Shown: positions 52,448 to 60,704, counted from the stretch's first letter. The stretch: 64,000 nucleotides of DNA from Mycobacterium sp. AZCC_0083 (GCF_014202335.1 NZ_JACHGP010000006.1:310001-374000), one strand, 5' to 3'. Translations and numbers: made by a program. The notes: generated by a model not told the origin, from the letters alone.

Positions 52448-53404
52448 TTACTGCGAGGACAGCCGCTGGATCCCGCGATACACCTGGAAGCCGATGTAGG
52501 CCAAGACGAGGCCGCTGACCACGGTGACGGCCAAGCTAAAGAGCAGCGTGATGGCGTATCCGGCCAAGTGCAGCGACGCGAGGTCGAAGAATGTGGCGAC
52601 CGCGTAGAGCGCGCTCAACAATGCGAGGACGGCTCCGACACCGCAGATGCCGTAGGCCACGAATTGGTGAGCGAGCTTGGTGCCGAGTGCGAAGTACAGA
52701 TAGATCAGTCCCGCGAAGATGAGGTCGGTGATGATGGTGCCGATGAAGCCGGGCAGCAGGCTCATGACGATCGCCAGGAACAGTCCGATTCCATAGGTGA
52801 TGTACACGAACTGATCGGCTGACTGCTGACGGAAGTTCACGAACCAGGGCTGGCGAATGAGTTCACCGCGAATTCCGCGGTACATCAGCTTGGAGATCAG
52901 CGAATTACCCTTGGCGAGAAGGGCATTGGCGGCCTCCATGGGGTTCTGCGAGGCGTTCGTTCCGTACCCGTTCGGCGGCGCGGTTGGTGCGCCGGCGGTG
53001 TAGGGCTGCTGGGGCGGCGGGGGTGCGAACTGCGCGCCGTATCCCGGCGGTGGAGGAAACTGCGGGCCGTATCCCGGTGGCGGTTGCGGTGCGCCACGGC
53101 CGGGACCGCCGTACGGCGGCGGTGTCGGTGCCGAGGGGGGAGGACCGTAGGGCTGCTGAGGCGGCGGCCCAGCGCGATGCTGCTGCTGACCGGTGGGTGG
53201 GGGAGGCGGCGCAGTCGGGGGCTGCGGAGCCGGGGGCGGTTGGCTGGCGGCGATGAGCGTCGTCTTCTCTTCGGCTTCGGGGTCAACCGCCGTCGCGTCA
53301 TCGGTGGGCGTCATACGGGGCACCACCTGTGTCTTGTCCTCATCGGCAGGTGATGGCGCCGGTGAGGCACTGGTGACGCGCTGGGTCAGTTCTTCGTCAG
53401 CCAT
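52448..53404 (-). CDS. Pro-rich multipass membrane protein with putative phosphoacceptor head
   Basis: A 318-residue protein starting at ATG 53404. The first 45 residues are acidic with EDKTQVVPRMTPTDDATAVD, a likely Ser/Thr-kinase target (acidic residue, Thr, then QVV). A long Pro/Gln/Tyr-rich stretch follows (residues about 55-150), then a domain with four membrane helices (FVYITYGIGLFLAIVMSLLP; LIFAGLIYLYFALGTKLAHQ; LALLSALYAVATFF; ITLLFSLAVTVVSGLVLAYI). It has no recognised catalytic motif. It is 53 bases upstream of the FHA-ABC gene on the same strand, so its phosphorylated head may recruit that exporter (inference). Confidence 0.75.
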   Translation of the reverse strand: MADEELTQRVTSASPAPSPADEDKTQVVPRMTPTDDATAVDPEAEEKTTLIAASQPPPAPQPPTAPPPPPTGQQQHRAGPPPQQPYGPPPSAPTPPPYGGPGRGAPQPPPGYGPQFPPPPGYGAQFAPPPPQQPYTAGAPTAPPNGYGTNASQNPMEAANALLAKGNSLISKLMYRGIRGELIRQPWFVNFRQQSADQFVYITYGIGLFLAIVMSLLPGFIGTIITDLIFAGLIYLYFALGTKLAHQFVAYGICGVGAVLALLSALYAVATFFDLASLHLAGYAITLLFSLAVTVVSGLVLAYIGFQVYRGIQRLSSQ

Positions 53405-53578
53405 GCTGATGTTTCCTCACTTCACGGGATGTTCGACGGCTACGGTACGTGGCATTGCGACGGATCACCGACACCACTTTTGGACGGCGCCCGGGCGTCC
53501 GGCGAAATCGAAGCGCTTCAATTCTACTCAAGTGTCGGCGGCGCAACATGTAGCACCGCTACGGTTTACGATGTGACT

Positions 53579-54670
53579 ATGGCATCCACTGAGGTCGACG
53601 ACGCAGCCTCCGACGCGGTCCTCCCGCTGACCATCCGGGTGATGGGCGAGACGCATCGGGTGGATCCCGAACACGCCCCCGTGATCATCGGCCGCCCGGA
53701 TCCTGGCGCCAGCCAAGAGGCCCACATCCGCATCTCGGATTCCCGGGTCTCGCGCCAACACATCGTCGTCGACGTCCGCCGCGGCCAGTGGATCGGTGAG
53801 GCCACCGGACGCAACGGCACATTCATTGATGGCCGCGAAGTAACCGGCGAGTTCGTCATCCCGGACGACGGGCTGACCGCGACCCTCGGACATCCGGTCG
53901 GCGGCATTCCGGTGCACTTCACCACGCTCGACCCCGCAGTGGTCAACGTCGGGGCGCAGGTCGCCAAGAGGCGCAATGAACTCGACCTTTCCCAACGAAA
54001 GCTGGCCGAGAACAAGATCATCAACGCCGGCACGCTGATCGCGTTCGAGAAGGGGCGGAGCTGGCCGCGGGAAGCCACGCGCACGAAACTGGAGGAAGCG
54101 TTAGGGTGGCCGCCGGGTGAAATAGCGCGGCTGCGCCGCCAGTTCGGCAGCGATTCCGCGGCGGGAGCTGACTCAGCCCAGACCGTTGACGATGGGGAAC
54201 GCACGGTGATGCTGGAAACCGGGGGTACCACGACGGTCGACTCGAAGTACATGGCCGAAACCGCCGCAATGGCGTTGGACAACATCACCAGACAGATCGA
54301 GGTACTTCCGGCTCCCTCTGCGTCCGCGTTTCAGGCATCGGTCAAGGGGTTGATCGCCGATCTGAGCCGGTTGGAAGCCTTGGCGTCCAACGCCTCGCGC
54401 GGCAGCAGTGGTGCCGAGGACATCTTTCGCGTACTGGGTGCCATCCGACGCGCGAGGCGCGGACTTCTGCTGCGGGCGGCTGAGTCGCCGCATGCAACGG
54501 TGGGGCAGCGATTGTTTGCCGCCCGTCACCGAGCCGAACTGAGCGTGGAGGAGGCTGCCACGATGGCAGGGCTCACACCCGATGACGTCGCGGCGGCCGA
54601 GGCGGGCAACGCGGTCGCGCCGGCTCAATTCGACGCGCTGAACCGTCTGCTGGCAGCGTTGCAACAATGA
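53579..54670 (+). CDS. FHA-domain protein with two HTH-like segments (FHA-HTH 2)
   Basis: A 363-residue cytosolic protein. The FHA domain (residues about 15-115) has VIIGRPDPGASQEAHIRISD, SRVSRQHIVVDVRRGQWIGE and ATGRNGTFIDGREVTG. An XRE-like helix-turn-helix follows (KRRNELDLSQRKLAENKIIN, then EKGRSWPREATRTKLEEALG), then an acidic linker with DDGERTVMLETG, itself a possible phosphosite. A second HTH-like segment lies at the C-terminus (RHRAELSVEEAATMAGLTPD). ATG 53579 is the first start after the promoter gap. It is ATGA-coupled to the DUF7373 lipoprotein gene and so sits in one operon with it and the kinase. Confidence 0.83.
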   Translation: MASTEVDDAASDAVLPLTIRVMGETHRVDPEHAPVIIGRPDPGASQEAHIRISDSRVSRQHIVVDVRRGQWIGEATGRNGTFIDGREVTGEFVIPDDGLTATLGHPVGGIPVHFTTLDPAVVNVGAQVAKRRNELDLSQRKLAENKIINAGTLIAFEKGRSWPREATRTKLEEALGWPPGEIARLRRQFGSDSAAGADSAQTVDDGERTVMLETGGTTTVDSKYMAETAAMALDNITRQIEVLPAPSASAFQASVKGLIADLSRLEALASNASRGSSGAEDIFRVLGAIRRARRGLLLRAAESPHATVGQRLFAARHRAELSVEEAATMAGLTPDDVAAAEAGNAVAPAQFDALNRLLAALQQ

Positions 54671-55896
54671 GGTGCCACCAGGCTCGCGGGGTTTCCCTTC
54701 TGGCGGCGGTTGCAGTGCTGGTCGCCGGATGCACCGCGGTGGTGGACGGCAGCGCAGTGACGGTGGCGGGCGGGCCGGCGCCCGGCACTATTGACGTCGC
54801 GTTGCTCAACCCGGGCAACTACCCGACCAAACCGCAACCGCCGATGGGTGTCGCGGGGAGCCCGGCGGCGGGCGCGCTGCTGGAGGGCCGGCGGATGGCC
54901 GAATTCGTTATCGGCCCTTGGGAAGTCGATCCGGCGTTGGTCGCCGGCTATCACTTCTTGGGCACCGCAGGTGCGTTTCCGCTCAAGTCCGACGGCCTCG
55001 AAGCGGTTGTATTCCCGCCGGTGGCCCAGGCGGTCTACAAGCACAACTACATCGGTGGCTACGTCGACGCCCGAGAAGTCCAGGGGCAGAAGGTCTTGTT
55101 CAACTTCGTGCTGCGCACGGCCGATCCGAAGTCGGCGAGCGCCGCCGCTCGAGACATGGCGCAGGCTACCCGTGACAATCCGGCGGAAGGCACATCGCCA
55201 GCGGCGATGTCGCCGATACGAATCCCCGGGCATCCCGAGGCGAACGCGATCAGCCATTCGTTCGACCAGTACGGCGGCAACCTCAGGTGGAATGTCGTCG
55301 AATCGTATACCGCGCACGGGCCTTACGTGCTGATGCAGAAGGCTCAATCGACCGAAAACAGCGACATCGCAGTAGGATTGATCGCCAAGGCGATAGACCT
55401 GCAGGCCCCCCGTATCGACGGGTTTACTCCAACCGATCCCGCGCAATTGCCCAACTTGCCACGTGACCCCAGTGGACTGCTTGCCAAGGCGCTGCCGGTG
55501 CCAGAAGGGTCCGGAAGGCTCAACAACAGGGCGACCTTGTTCGGGTACGGGCTGTTGCACTACCAGATCGACCCGGTGGCTTCGGCGAAGGTGTTCGCCG
55601 ACGCTGGAGTGGACGTGGGGGTCAGTGGTGATGACTGGGTTATCCAAGCCCGCGACGCTGCCGGTGCGGCAGCGGTCGCGGATGATGCAGTGAAGGATTT
55701 CACCGGCACTGGGGCTACGCCTGTGGATCCGGTACCAAACCTGCCCGGCAGTCGCTGCCTCAAATTCAGCGGTGAGGACGGCGGTTTTTGGTGTGTGGCC
55801 ACCGTCGACCGCTACGAGTTCGAGGTGTCGGGCCTCCAATTGAATGACGTATACCAGCGCACGGCCGCGCAGTACATCACGTTGACGGCAAAATGA
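54667..55896 (+). CDS. DUF7373-family lipoprotein (copy 1)
   Basis: A 409-residue lipoprotein. ATG 54667 overlaps the previous stop. The signal peptide ends at the lipobox LVAGC. The mature protein is of the mycobacterial DUF7373 type: NPGNYPTKPQPPMGVAG, RRMAEFVIGPWEVDPALVAG, LQAPRIDGFTPTDPAQLPNL and a C-terminal AAQYITLTAK. About 40% of positions look shared with copy 2 at 58341-59543 by eye. The role is unknown; position between an FHA-HTH protein and the kinase suggests an extracytoplasmic accessory of the kinase. Confidence 0.82.
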   Translation: MRCHQARGVSLLAAVAVLVAGCTAVVDGSAVTVAGGPAPGTIDVALLNPGNYPTKPQPPMGVAGSPAAGALLEGRRMAEFVIGPWEVDPALVAGYHFLGTAGAFPLKSDGLEAVVFPPVAQAVYKHNYIGGYVDAREVQGQKVLFNFVLRTADPKSASAAARDMAQATRDNPAEGTSPAAMSPIRIPGHPEANAISHSFDQYGGNLRWNVVESYTAHGPYVLMQKAQSTENSDIAVGLIAKAIDLQAPRIDGFTPTDPAQLPNLPRDPSGLLAKALPVPEGSGRLNNRATLFGYGLLHYQIDPVASAKVFADAGVDVGVSGDDWVIQARDAAGAAAVADDAVKDFTGTGATPVDPVPNLPGSRCLKFSGEDGGFWCVATVDRYEFEVSGLQLNDVYQRTAAQYITLTAK

Positions 55897-55985
55897 GTCG
55901 GCCCACAACGGCCGCCCTCTCTGAGCAGGCGAACGACGTCACCCAGCAGATCGCAGCCCAGTGCCTGATGCTGGTCGGAAAGTAA
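55893..55985 (+). pseudogene. Remnant 3' end of another DUF7373 lipoprotein gene
   Basis: A 30-codon frame overlapping the previous stop (ATGA). Its last 20 residues, QANDVTQQIAAQCLMLVGK, match the C-terminus of the intact DUF7373 protein at 58341-59543 (QATDIAQQVSAQYLLLLGK). The first 10 residues look random. This is most likely a leftover tail of a deleted paralogue, though translation as a micro-ORF cannot be excluded. The kinase ATG follows 10 bases later. Confidence 0.65.
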
Positions 55986-55995
55986 AAGGGGCGCA

Positions 55996-58062
55996 ATGGA
56001 GTTCAATGCCGGTGATGTCGTCGGTGGATACACCGTCGTAAGCGTCTTGGGTTCGGGCGGCATGGGCACCGTGTACCGGGCCACCAACCCCACCTTGCCG
56101 CGCAGCGACGCGCTTAAGGTCCTCAGTGCCGAGTTCTCCCGTGACGACCAATTCCGGGCGCGATTCCAGCGTGAGGCCGACGTCGCGGCCACCTTGGATC
56201 ACCCCAACATCGTTGCCGTTTACACCCGAGGCGAGTTCAACGGGCAGCTGTGGATCGCCATGCAATACGTGCCGGGTTCCGACGCCGACCGGGAATTGAA
56301 GGCGGGCACCATGACCCCGCAGCGGGCTGCCCTTATCATCACCGAGGTCGCCAAGGCCTTGGATTACGCGCACCGTCGCGGCATCATGCACCGCGACGTC
56401 AAGCCCGCCAACTTCCTGATCTCGCCGGCCGAACACGATAGTGACGACGAGCGAGTCTTTCTCGCAGACTTCGGCATCGCCCGCGCCCTCGACGATGCCG
56501 CCCATCTGACCACCGACGGCACCGTGATGGCATCGGTGGCCTACGCCGCCCCCGAGGTGTTGACCGGGGTGGGCGTCGATCGTCGCGCCGACATCTACTC
56601 GTTGGGGTGCAGCCTGTTTCGGATGCTCGCCAACAAGGGGCCCTACTCCGGGCTGCCGGGCGGGTTGGCGGCGATGGCCGCCGCGCACATGACGGCACCA
56701 CCGCCAAGGGTGACCGATCTGGTTCCGGGGTTGCCGCGCGCTCTGGACGACGTGATCGCCCGCGCGATGGCCAAGGACCCCGCGCAGCGATACCAGACAG
56801 CGCGGGAGTTGGCTGACGCGGCGACCGCCGCGATCGCGGACACCACCACCGCCATTCCGAGGTCGACGTTGACTCAGGAATGGTCGACGCCTTCGCCGAC
56901 GGGTGCAGCGCCGCGTCCACCGACCTACAACACCCCGCCCGCAGGGGTCGGGACGCACAGCGGCCCTGCGGCCATCACCTATCCCACTGGACACTTCAGC
57001 GGGCCGCAAGGCCAGACCATGCCTCGACAATTCGCACCAGGCCCGCAAGCACCACCACCGGCGGGCCTGCCGCCGGTCCCCAAGAAGCCGTTGAAGAGCC
57101 GGTTGGTGATCGCAGGCACGCTTCTGATGGTCATCGCCGTCGTCGCGGTGGGCGCGGTGCTGCTCTTCAACGGCTCGTCACGCAAGTCGGCGTACAAAGC
57201 GCAGACATTCACTCACGTGCACGGCACCACCCAAGTCAGCGAAGCACCCACGGCGGTTGCAGCGGTCGGCCCCGGTGATGCCGATGCCGTGCTGGCGCTG
57301 GGTGTTCAACCGGTGGCGATCGACTCGGCGAACGGGCCGCTACCGTCGTGGCTGCACGACAAGATCACCGGTTCACCGGCGATCATGACCTTCGTCGACA
57401 CCAACGCAATTCAGGCCGCCAAACCCGATCTCATCATCGCCACTGGAGACCTGGACGACGCCACCTATCAAAAGTTGCAGGCGATCGCCCCGACCATCAC
57501 CAGACCCTCGGACACCAGTCAGGGGTGGAATTGGCAGACCCAATTGCACTGGATCGCACGGATTCTGGGCCGCGACAGTGACGCGACGCAGCTCATCAGC
57601 ACGGTCGTTGCCCAGCAGAACGACTTGAAGAATCAGAACGGCAAGGTCGTCGGCAAGACCGTCTCCGTGCTCAACATCTCTGACGGTGGGGTTAGCCAAA
57701 CGTTGACGCCGTCCAACGCGGCGGATTTCCTGACGTCACTGGGGTTGAGCTATAGCAAATCGAGCTTCGGCGATTCGCTGCAACGTCAACCCACTGATCA
57801 AGGCGTGACGCGGGCGGTCACCGACCTCGCCAAGCTATACATGATCGATACCGACGTCCTGGTGGTGGTGCGCACCGACAAGACCGCCGGCGGGGGCGGC
57901 GCCGCGGGGCTGCCCACGCAACTCAACGGTTACCGCGGTGTCATGGTCATCGTCGATGACCCCGACACCATCGCCGCGCTCGCCGAACCCGGAGGCGTCC
58001 TCGCCTACCAGTTCCTCGATTCGCACTTCGTGCCCAATCTCGCCAGCCAAATACCAGCATGA
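55996..58062 (+). CDS. Transmembrane Ser/Thr protein kinase with an extracellular FecB/TroA-type binding domain
   Basis: A 688-residue receptor kinase. The kinase domain (residues about 10-275) is complete and PknF-like: GSGGMG 20-24, Lys41 in ALKVL, Glu60, HRDVKPAN with Asp134, DFG 158-160, a Thr-rich activation loop (HLTTDGTVMASVAYAAPE) and the APE end. A Pro-rich juxtamembrane region and one helix (about 369-391) follow. The outer part (about 405-688) is a siderophore-binding-protein fold: GTTQVSEAPTAVAAVGPGDA, then KPDLIIATGDLDDATYQKL, then AIAPTITRPSD, closely matching the FecB2-like lipoprotein at 11047-12027. It probably senses a metal chelate or similar ligand (inference). It is the only kinase in the window and lies among FHA proteins. 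Confidence 0.92.
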   Translation: MEFNAGDVVGGYTVVSVLGSGGMGTVYRATNPTLPRSDALKVLSAEFSRDDQFRARFQREADVAATLDHPNIVAVYTRGEFNGQLWIAMQYVPGSDADRELKAGTMTPQRAALIITEVAKALDYAHRRGIMHRDVKPANFLISPAEHDSDDERVFLADFGIARALDDAAHLTTDGTVMASVAYAAPEVLTGVGVDRRADIYSLGCSLFRMLANKGPYSGLPGGLAAMAAAHMTAPPPRVTDLVPGLPRALDDVIARAMAKDPAQRYQTARELADAATAAIADTTTAIPRSTLTQEWSTPSPTGAAPRPPTYNTPPAGVGTHSGPAAITYPTGHFSGPQGQTMPRQFAPGPQAPPPAGLPPVPKKPLKSRLVIAGTLLMVIAVVAVGAVLLFNGSSRKSAYKAQTFTHVHGTTQVSEAPTAVAAVGPGDADAVLALGVQPVAIDSANGPLPSWLHDKITGSPAIMTFVDTNAIQAAKPDLIIATGDLDDATYQKLQAIAPTITRPSDTSQGWNWQTQLHWIARILGRDSDATQLISTVVAQQNDLKNQNGKVVGKTVSVLNISDGGVSQTLTPSNAADFLTSLGLSYSKSSFGDSLQRQPTDQGVTRAVTDLAKLYMIDTDVLVVVRTDKTAGGGGAAGLPTQLNGYRGVMVIVDDPDTIAALAEPGGVLAYQFLDSHFVPNLASQIPA

Positions 58063-58340
58063 GGACGACGACGTGTTGTCGCATCAATGCCTGCCCGCCG
58101 TTGCAACAGGGGTCGGCCTATATCCCCAGCAGCCTGGTTATCCGCGCTATCCCTATGCGGCACTGCAATTCGCGGCTGACGGCTAGCCGCTACCCCCTCG
58201 GGGTGTGCCCCGCCAGAAGAGTGTCGGTTGGCAGCGGGCAGTCGCGCAATACTTGATGCTCGAGCCGTGACACGGAAACCCAGCACGGGCCGCGAGTGAG
58301 GACGGCATCTTTGCTTAAGTTCAACGAAGGGGGAAACACC
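58063..58340 (+). other. Degenerate spacer with further gene scraps
   Basis: Non-coding by appearance, but with two recognisable scraps. A frame at about 58120-58170 reads YPQQPGYPRYPYA, like the Pro/Tyr-rich heads of the locus. At 58232-58270 the codons QRAVAQYLMLEP and a stop resemble the DUF7373 C-terminus (VSAQYLLLLGK). Both suggest that a former gene or genes between the kinase and the second lipoprotein have been lost. A ribosome site (GAAGGGGGA) for the next gene lies at its right end. Confidence 0.5.
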
Positions 58341-59543
58341 ATGAACCGCAACCTCATGCACGCCGGAACCGTACTGCTCACCGCAGTCGCGCTGGCCGCA
58401 TGCAGCAACCCGCCCAACCAGGCGGGCACCACCGCGGCCCCGCCGGCAACCAGCACGACGAGTACCGGCGTCGACACCGGGGCGCTCAAGACGGGGAACT
58501 ACCCCGTCACGCCGGCGCCAGCGCAACCCTGGAGCCTGCAAGCAGCCCTGGTGATGCAAGCAGAGCAGATGGCCGACTTCGTGGTGGGTCCCTGGGAGGT
58601 CGATCCAGATCTCACCGGAATTGGCCTGCAAGCCTTTACGATCACCGACGCCAAGAACCTGAGGGCAGTCCTGACGACGGAAGGAACGACGGCCGCCGAG
58701 CATCACTTCCTCAACGCCTTCGCCGACAGTCGAGTCGACCGCAACAATCCCGACGGTAAGGGTCTGGTGACGATGGTGATGCGCTTCCCGACGCCCGAGG
58801 ACGCCGAAGCGGCCGCCGGCGACCTCAGCGCAGAACTGGGCTCCTACCTCAAGGCTGGCGCCCAGGAGACGGCGTTCATCCCGGGCCATCCCGAGACGCA
58901 CGCCACCCAGTCACCTCAGCCGGGCGGGAAGTATCAGGTGACCGGCCTGACCGCACACGGTCCGTTCGTGCTCTACCAGGAAGCGCAGTCACCGGAGAAT
59001 GCCGAGGCCGCCGCCACGCTGGTGGGAAAGACCCTGGATCTGCAGGCGCCGCGGATAGACGAGTATCACCCGAGTGATCCGGCGCAACCGCAGTCGCTGG
59101 ATCCGACGGGTCTGGTAGCCAAGACGATTCCGAGCCCCAACACCCACAACGTCTCCGTGTTCGGGTTCTACGGACAACTGCACTTCTCCGACGATCCGCT
59201 CAAGACCGCACAGAGCCGCACTGCGGCCGGCATGGACTACCAGTCCAACGGCGGGACCGCGGTGATCCAGACCAAGGACCCTGCCGCGGCGACCACGCTG
59301 GCGTCGGTGATCTTCGATGCCAACAAGGGTGACGACAAGCCCGGACCCACGGTGGCTGGGTTACCGGCGGCGAAATGCCTGGAATCGGCGAAAGCCCACA
59401 CCGCCACCCCCGATCCGACCGCCCCTCCGAACTACCGGTGCGTCACCCCGATGGGTCGGTGGGTGGTGCTCGCCGCCGCCCAGCAAGCTACTGACATCGC
59501 CCAACAGGTTTCGGCGCAGTACCTGCTGCTGCTCGGAAAGTAA
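58341..59543 (+). CDS. DUF7373-family lipoprotein (copy 2)
   Basis: A 400-residue lipoprotein starting at ATG 58341 with a strong GAAGGGGGA site. The signal peptide ends in VALAAC. The mature protein shares the family blocks with copy 1: LKTGNYPVTPAPAQPWSL, EQMADFVVGPWEVDPDLTGI, LQAPRIDEYHPSDPAQPQSL and the C-terminal RWVVLAAAQQATDIAQQVSA tail ending LLLLGK. It is 278 bases after the kinase, so it is probably in the same transcript or under its own promoter. It is exported and anchored, with unknown ligand. Confidence 0.83.
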   Translation: MNRNLMHAGTVLLTAVALAACSNPPNQAGTTAAPPATSTTSTGVDTGALKTGNYPVTPAPAQPWSLQAALVMQAEQMADFVVGPWEVDPDLTGIGLQAFTITDAKNLRAVLTTEGTTAAEHHFLNAFADSRVDRNNPDGKGLVTMVMRFPTPEDAEAAAGDLSAELGSYLKAGAQETAFIPGHPETHATQSPQPGGKYQVTGLTAHGPFVLYQEAQSPENAEAAATLVGKTLDLQAPRIDEYHPSDPAQPQSLDPTGLVAKTIPSPNTHNVSVFGFYGQLHFSDDPLKTAQSRTAAGMDYQSNGGTAVIQTKDPAAATTLASVIFDANKGDDKPGPTVAGLPAAKCLESAKAHTATPDPTAPPNYRCVTPMGRWVVLAAAQQATDIAQQVSAQYLLLLGK

Positions 59544-59627
59544 GCGCGGGCCTAGCGGCGGTCGCCCACGGCTCACCGGAAGTGTTGACCGTCCTGAACG
59601 TCGATCACCCCCGACCAGCCTGCCCAC

Positions 59628-59984
59628 CTAGCCATGTGACAATCGGGGGGTGCCGGATTGGACGTACCATCCGCTGAGCCCGGTCGTCGCAGCTGTTCTC
59701 GGTGAGCGCCGGACATGCGTTCTGGCATTGCGACTTCTGGCGGCTTGATCATGGGACGTCTGTGCAGTCAGGGTGACAGTCATGGAGAAGTACGCACCGC
59801 CGTCGAATGAGGTGTCGTAGCGGATGTCGGTGTTGGCGACGCCGGGCATCGTTCGAATCGCCTTGTCGATCGCGTCGGCTGCCCCGCGACGGTTGGGGAA
59901 GCCGCAGCCGGTGAGCGATAGCGCAACGACTGCCGTGGCGATGATCAGCGACAGCCATCCGCGTGCCGCGCGGCTGCGGGTCAC
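59628..59984 (-). CDS. Short lipoprotein with an abnormal C-terminus
   Basis: A 118-residue protein starting at GTG 59984, which overlaps the upstream stop (GTGA). The signal ends in the lipobox LSLTGC. The first part of the mature protein looks normal (AADAIDKAIRTMPGVANTDI; RYDTSFDGGAYFSMTVTLTA), but the last 40 residues (ARSRNARTHVRRSPRTAATT) are basic and low complexity. That suggests a frameshift or truncation near 59745. I do not recognise the family beyond similarity to small mycobacterial lipoproteins. Confidence 0.55.
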   Translation of the reverse strand: MTRSRAARGWLSLIIATAVVALSLTGCGFPNRRGAADAIDKAIRTMPGVANTDIRYDTSFDGGAYFSMTVTLTAQTSHDQAARSRNARTHVRRSPRTAATTGLSGWYVQSGTPRLSHG

Positions 59985-60703
59985 GGCCGCAGCCGTCCGG
60001 TGGGTCGCATGTACGGTGCCGCGCCCTCATTCCCGTTGGGATCGCCGCCGTGCTCGGCCTGTGTCCGATATCCGATCTGGTATGCGAGCAGGTACAGCAC
60101 AGGTGGAACACCGAAGAGCAGGACCGAGGCCGCGGTTGCGAGCAGAGCCGGAAGGCGTTGGCCGCGGGCCCGAGCGAAGCCTCCGGTCGCGTCGCGGTAG
60201 CCCACCAATCCCGCTGCCAGGGTGAGGAATCCGGCCCACAGGCTCAGTCTGATGTTGTGCCAGCCGCCAATTGTCACTGCGGCGCCGCCGGCGGAGATCA
60301 TGAGCGTGGCCAGCCACCAGAAGGCGCCGGCCGACAAGTTGCCATACCGGTCGGCCGGCAGGTCCGGTGACGGGTCGTGGTCGTTTGCCCGGCTAGACGG
60401 GTCGGGACGCCGATTGTCGAGTGTCAGCGCAAGGATTCGGTCACCGAGTTTGAGGTATGGCGTCTTCATGAAGGCCCAGAACACCGCGTAGAACGTGATG
60501 GTGCCGGCCAGCATCAGAGCCCAGTCCAGGCCGCGGTGTGCGACCGAGATGACCACCAGCGATCCGCCGAGCAGCCAGCCCAGCCAGTACGCGCGACGCT
60601 GTCTGCTTCGACCGGAGAAGAAGTGCGAGCCCATCATCGCGGCGCAGAGCACCGCAACGCCGGCGAACAACAGCAGTCGAGACCCAACGGAAAAGGTCGA
60701 CAT
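59981..60703 (-). CDS. Multipass membrane protein of unknown function
   Basis: A 240-residue protein starting at ATG 60703, with about seven hydrophobic segments (LLLFAGVAVLCAAMMGSHFF; WLGWLLGGSLVVISVAH; WALMLAGTITFYAVFWAFM; AFWWLATLMISAGGAAVTIG; LWAGFLTLAAGLVGY; LLATAASVLLFGVPPVLYLL). A polar loop in the middle (RRPDPSSRANDHDPSPDLPA) is cytosolic or outer. No motif is recognised. It is coupled to the lipoprotein gene downstream and follows the 60705 gene by one base, making a three-gene unit. Confidence 0.65.
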   Translation of the reverse strand: MSTFSVGSRLLLFAGVAVLCAAMMGSHFFSGRSRQRRAYWLGWLLGGSLVVISVAHRGLDWALMLAGTITFYAVFWAFMKTPYLKLGDRILALTLDNRRPDPSSRANDHDPSPDLPADRYGNLSAGAFWWLATLMISAGGAAVTIGGWHNIRLSLWAGFLTLAAGLVGYRDATGGFARARGQRLPALLATAASVLLFGVPPVLYLLAYQIGYRTQAEHGGDPNGNEGAAPYMRPTGRLRP

Positions 60704-60704
60704 C

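Noticed and set aside
55893..55985. A functional 30-residue micro-ORF between lipoprotein and kinase
   Set aside because: Its last 20 residues copy the C-terminus of DUF7373 proteins, so a gene remnant explains it better; kept as a pseudogene entry.
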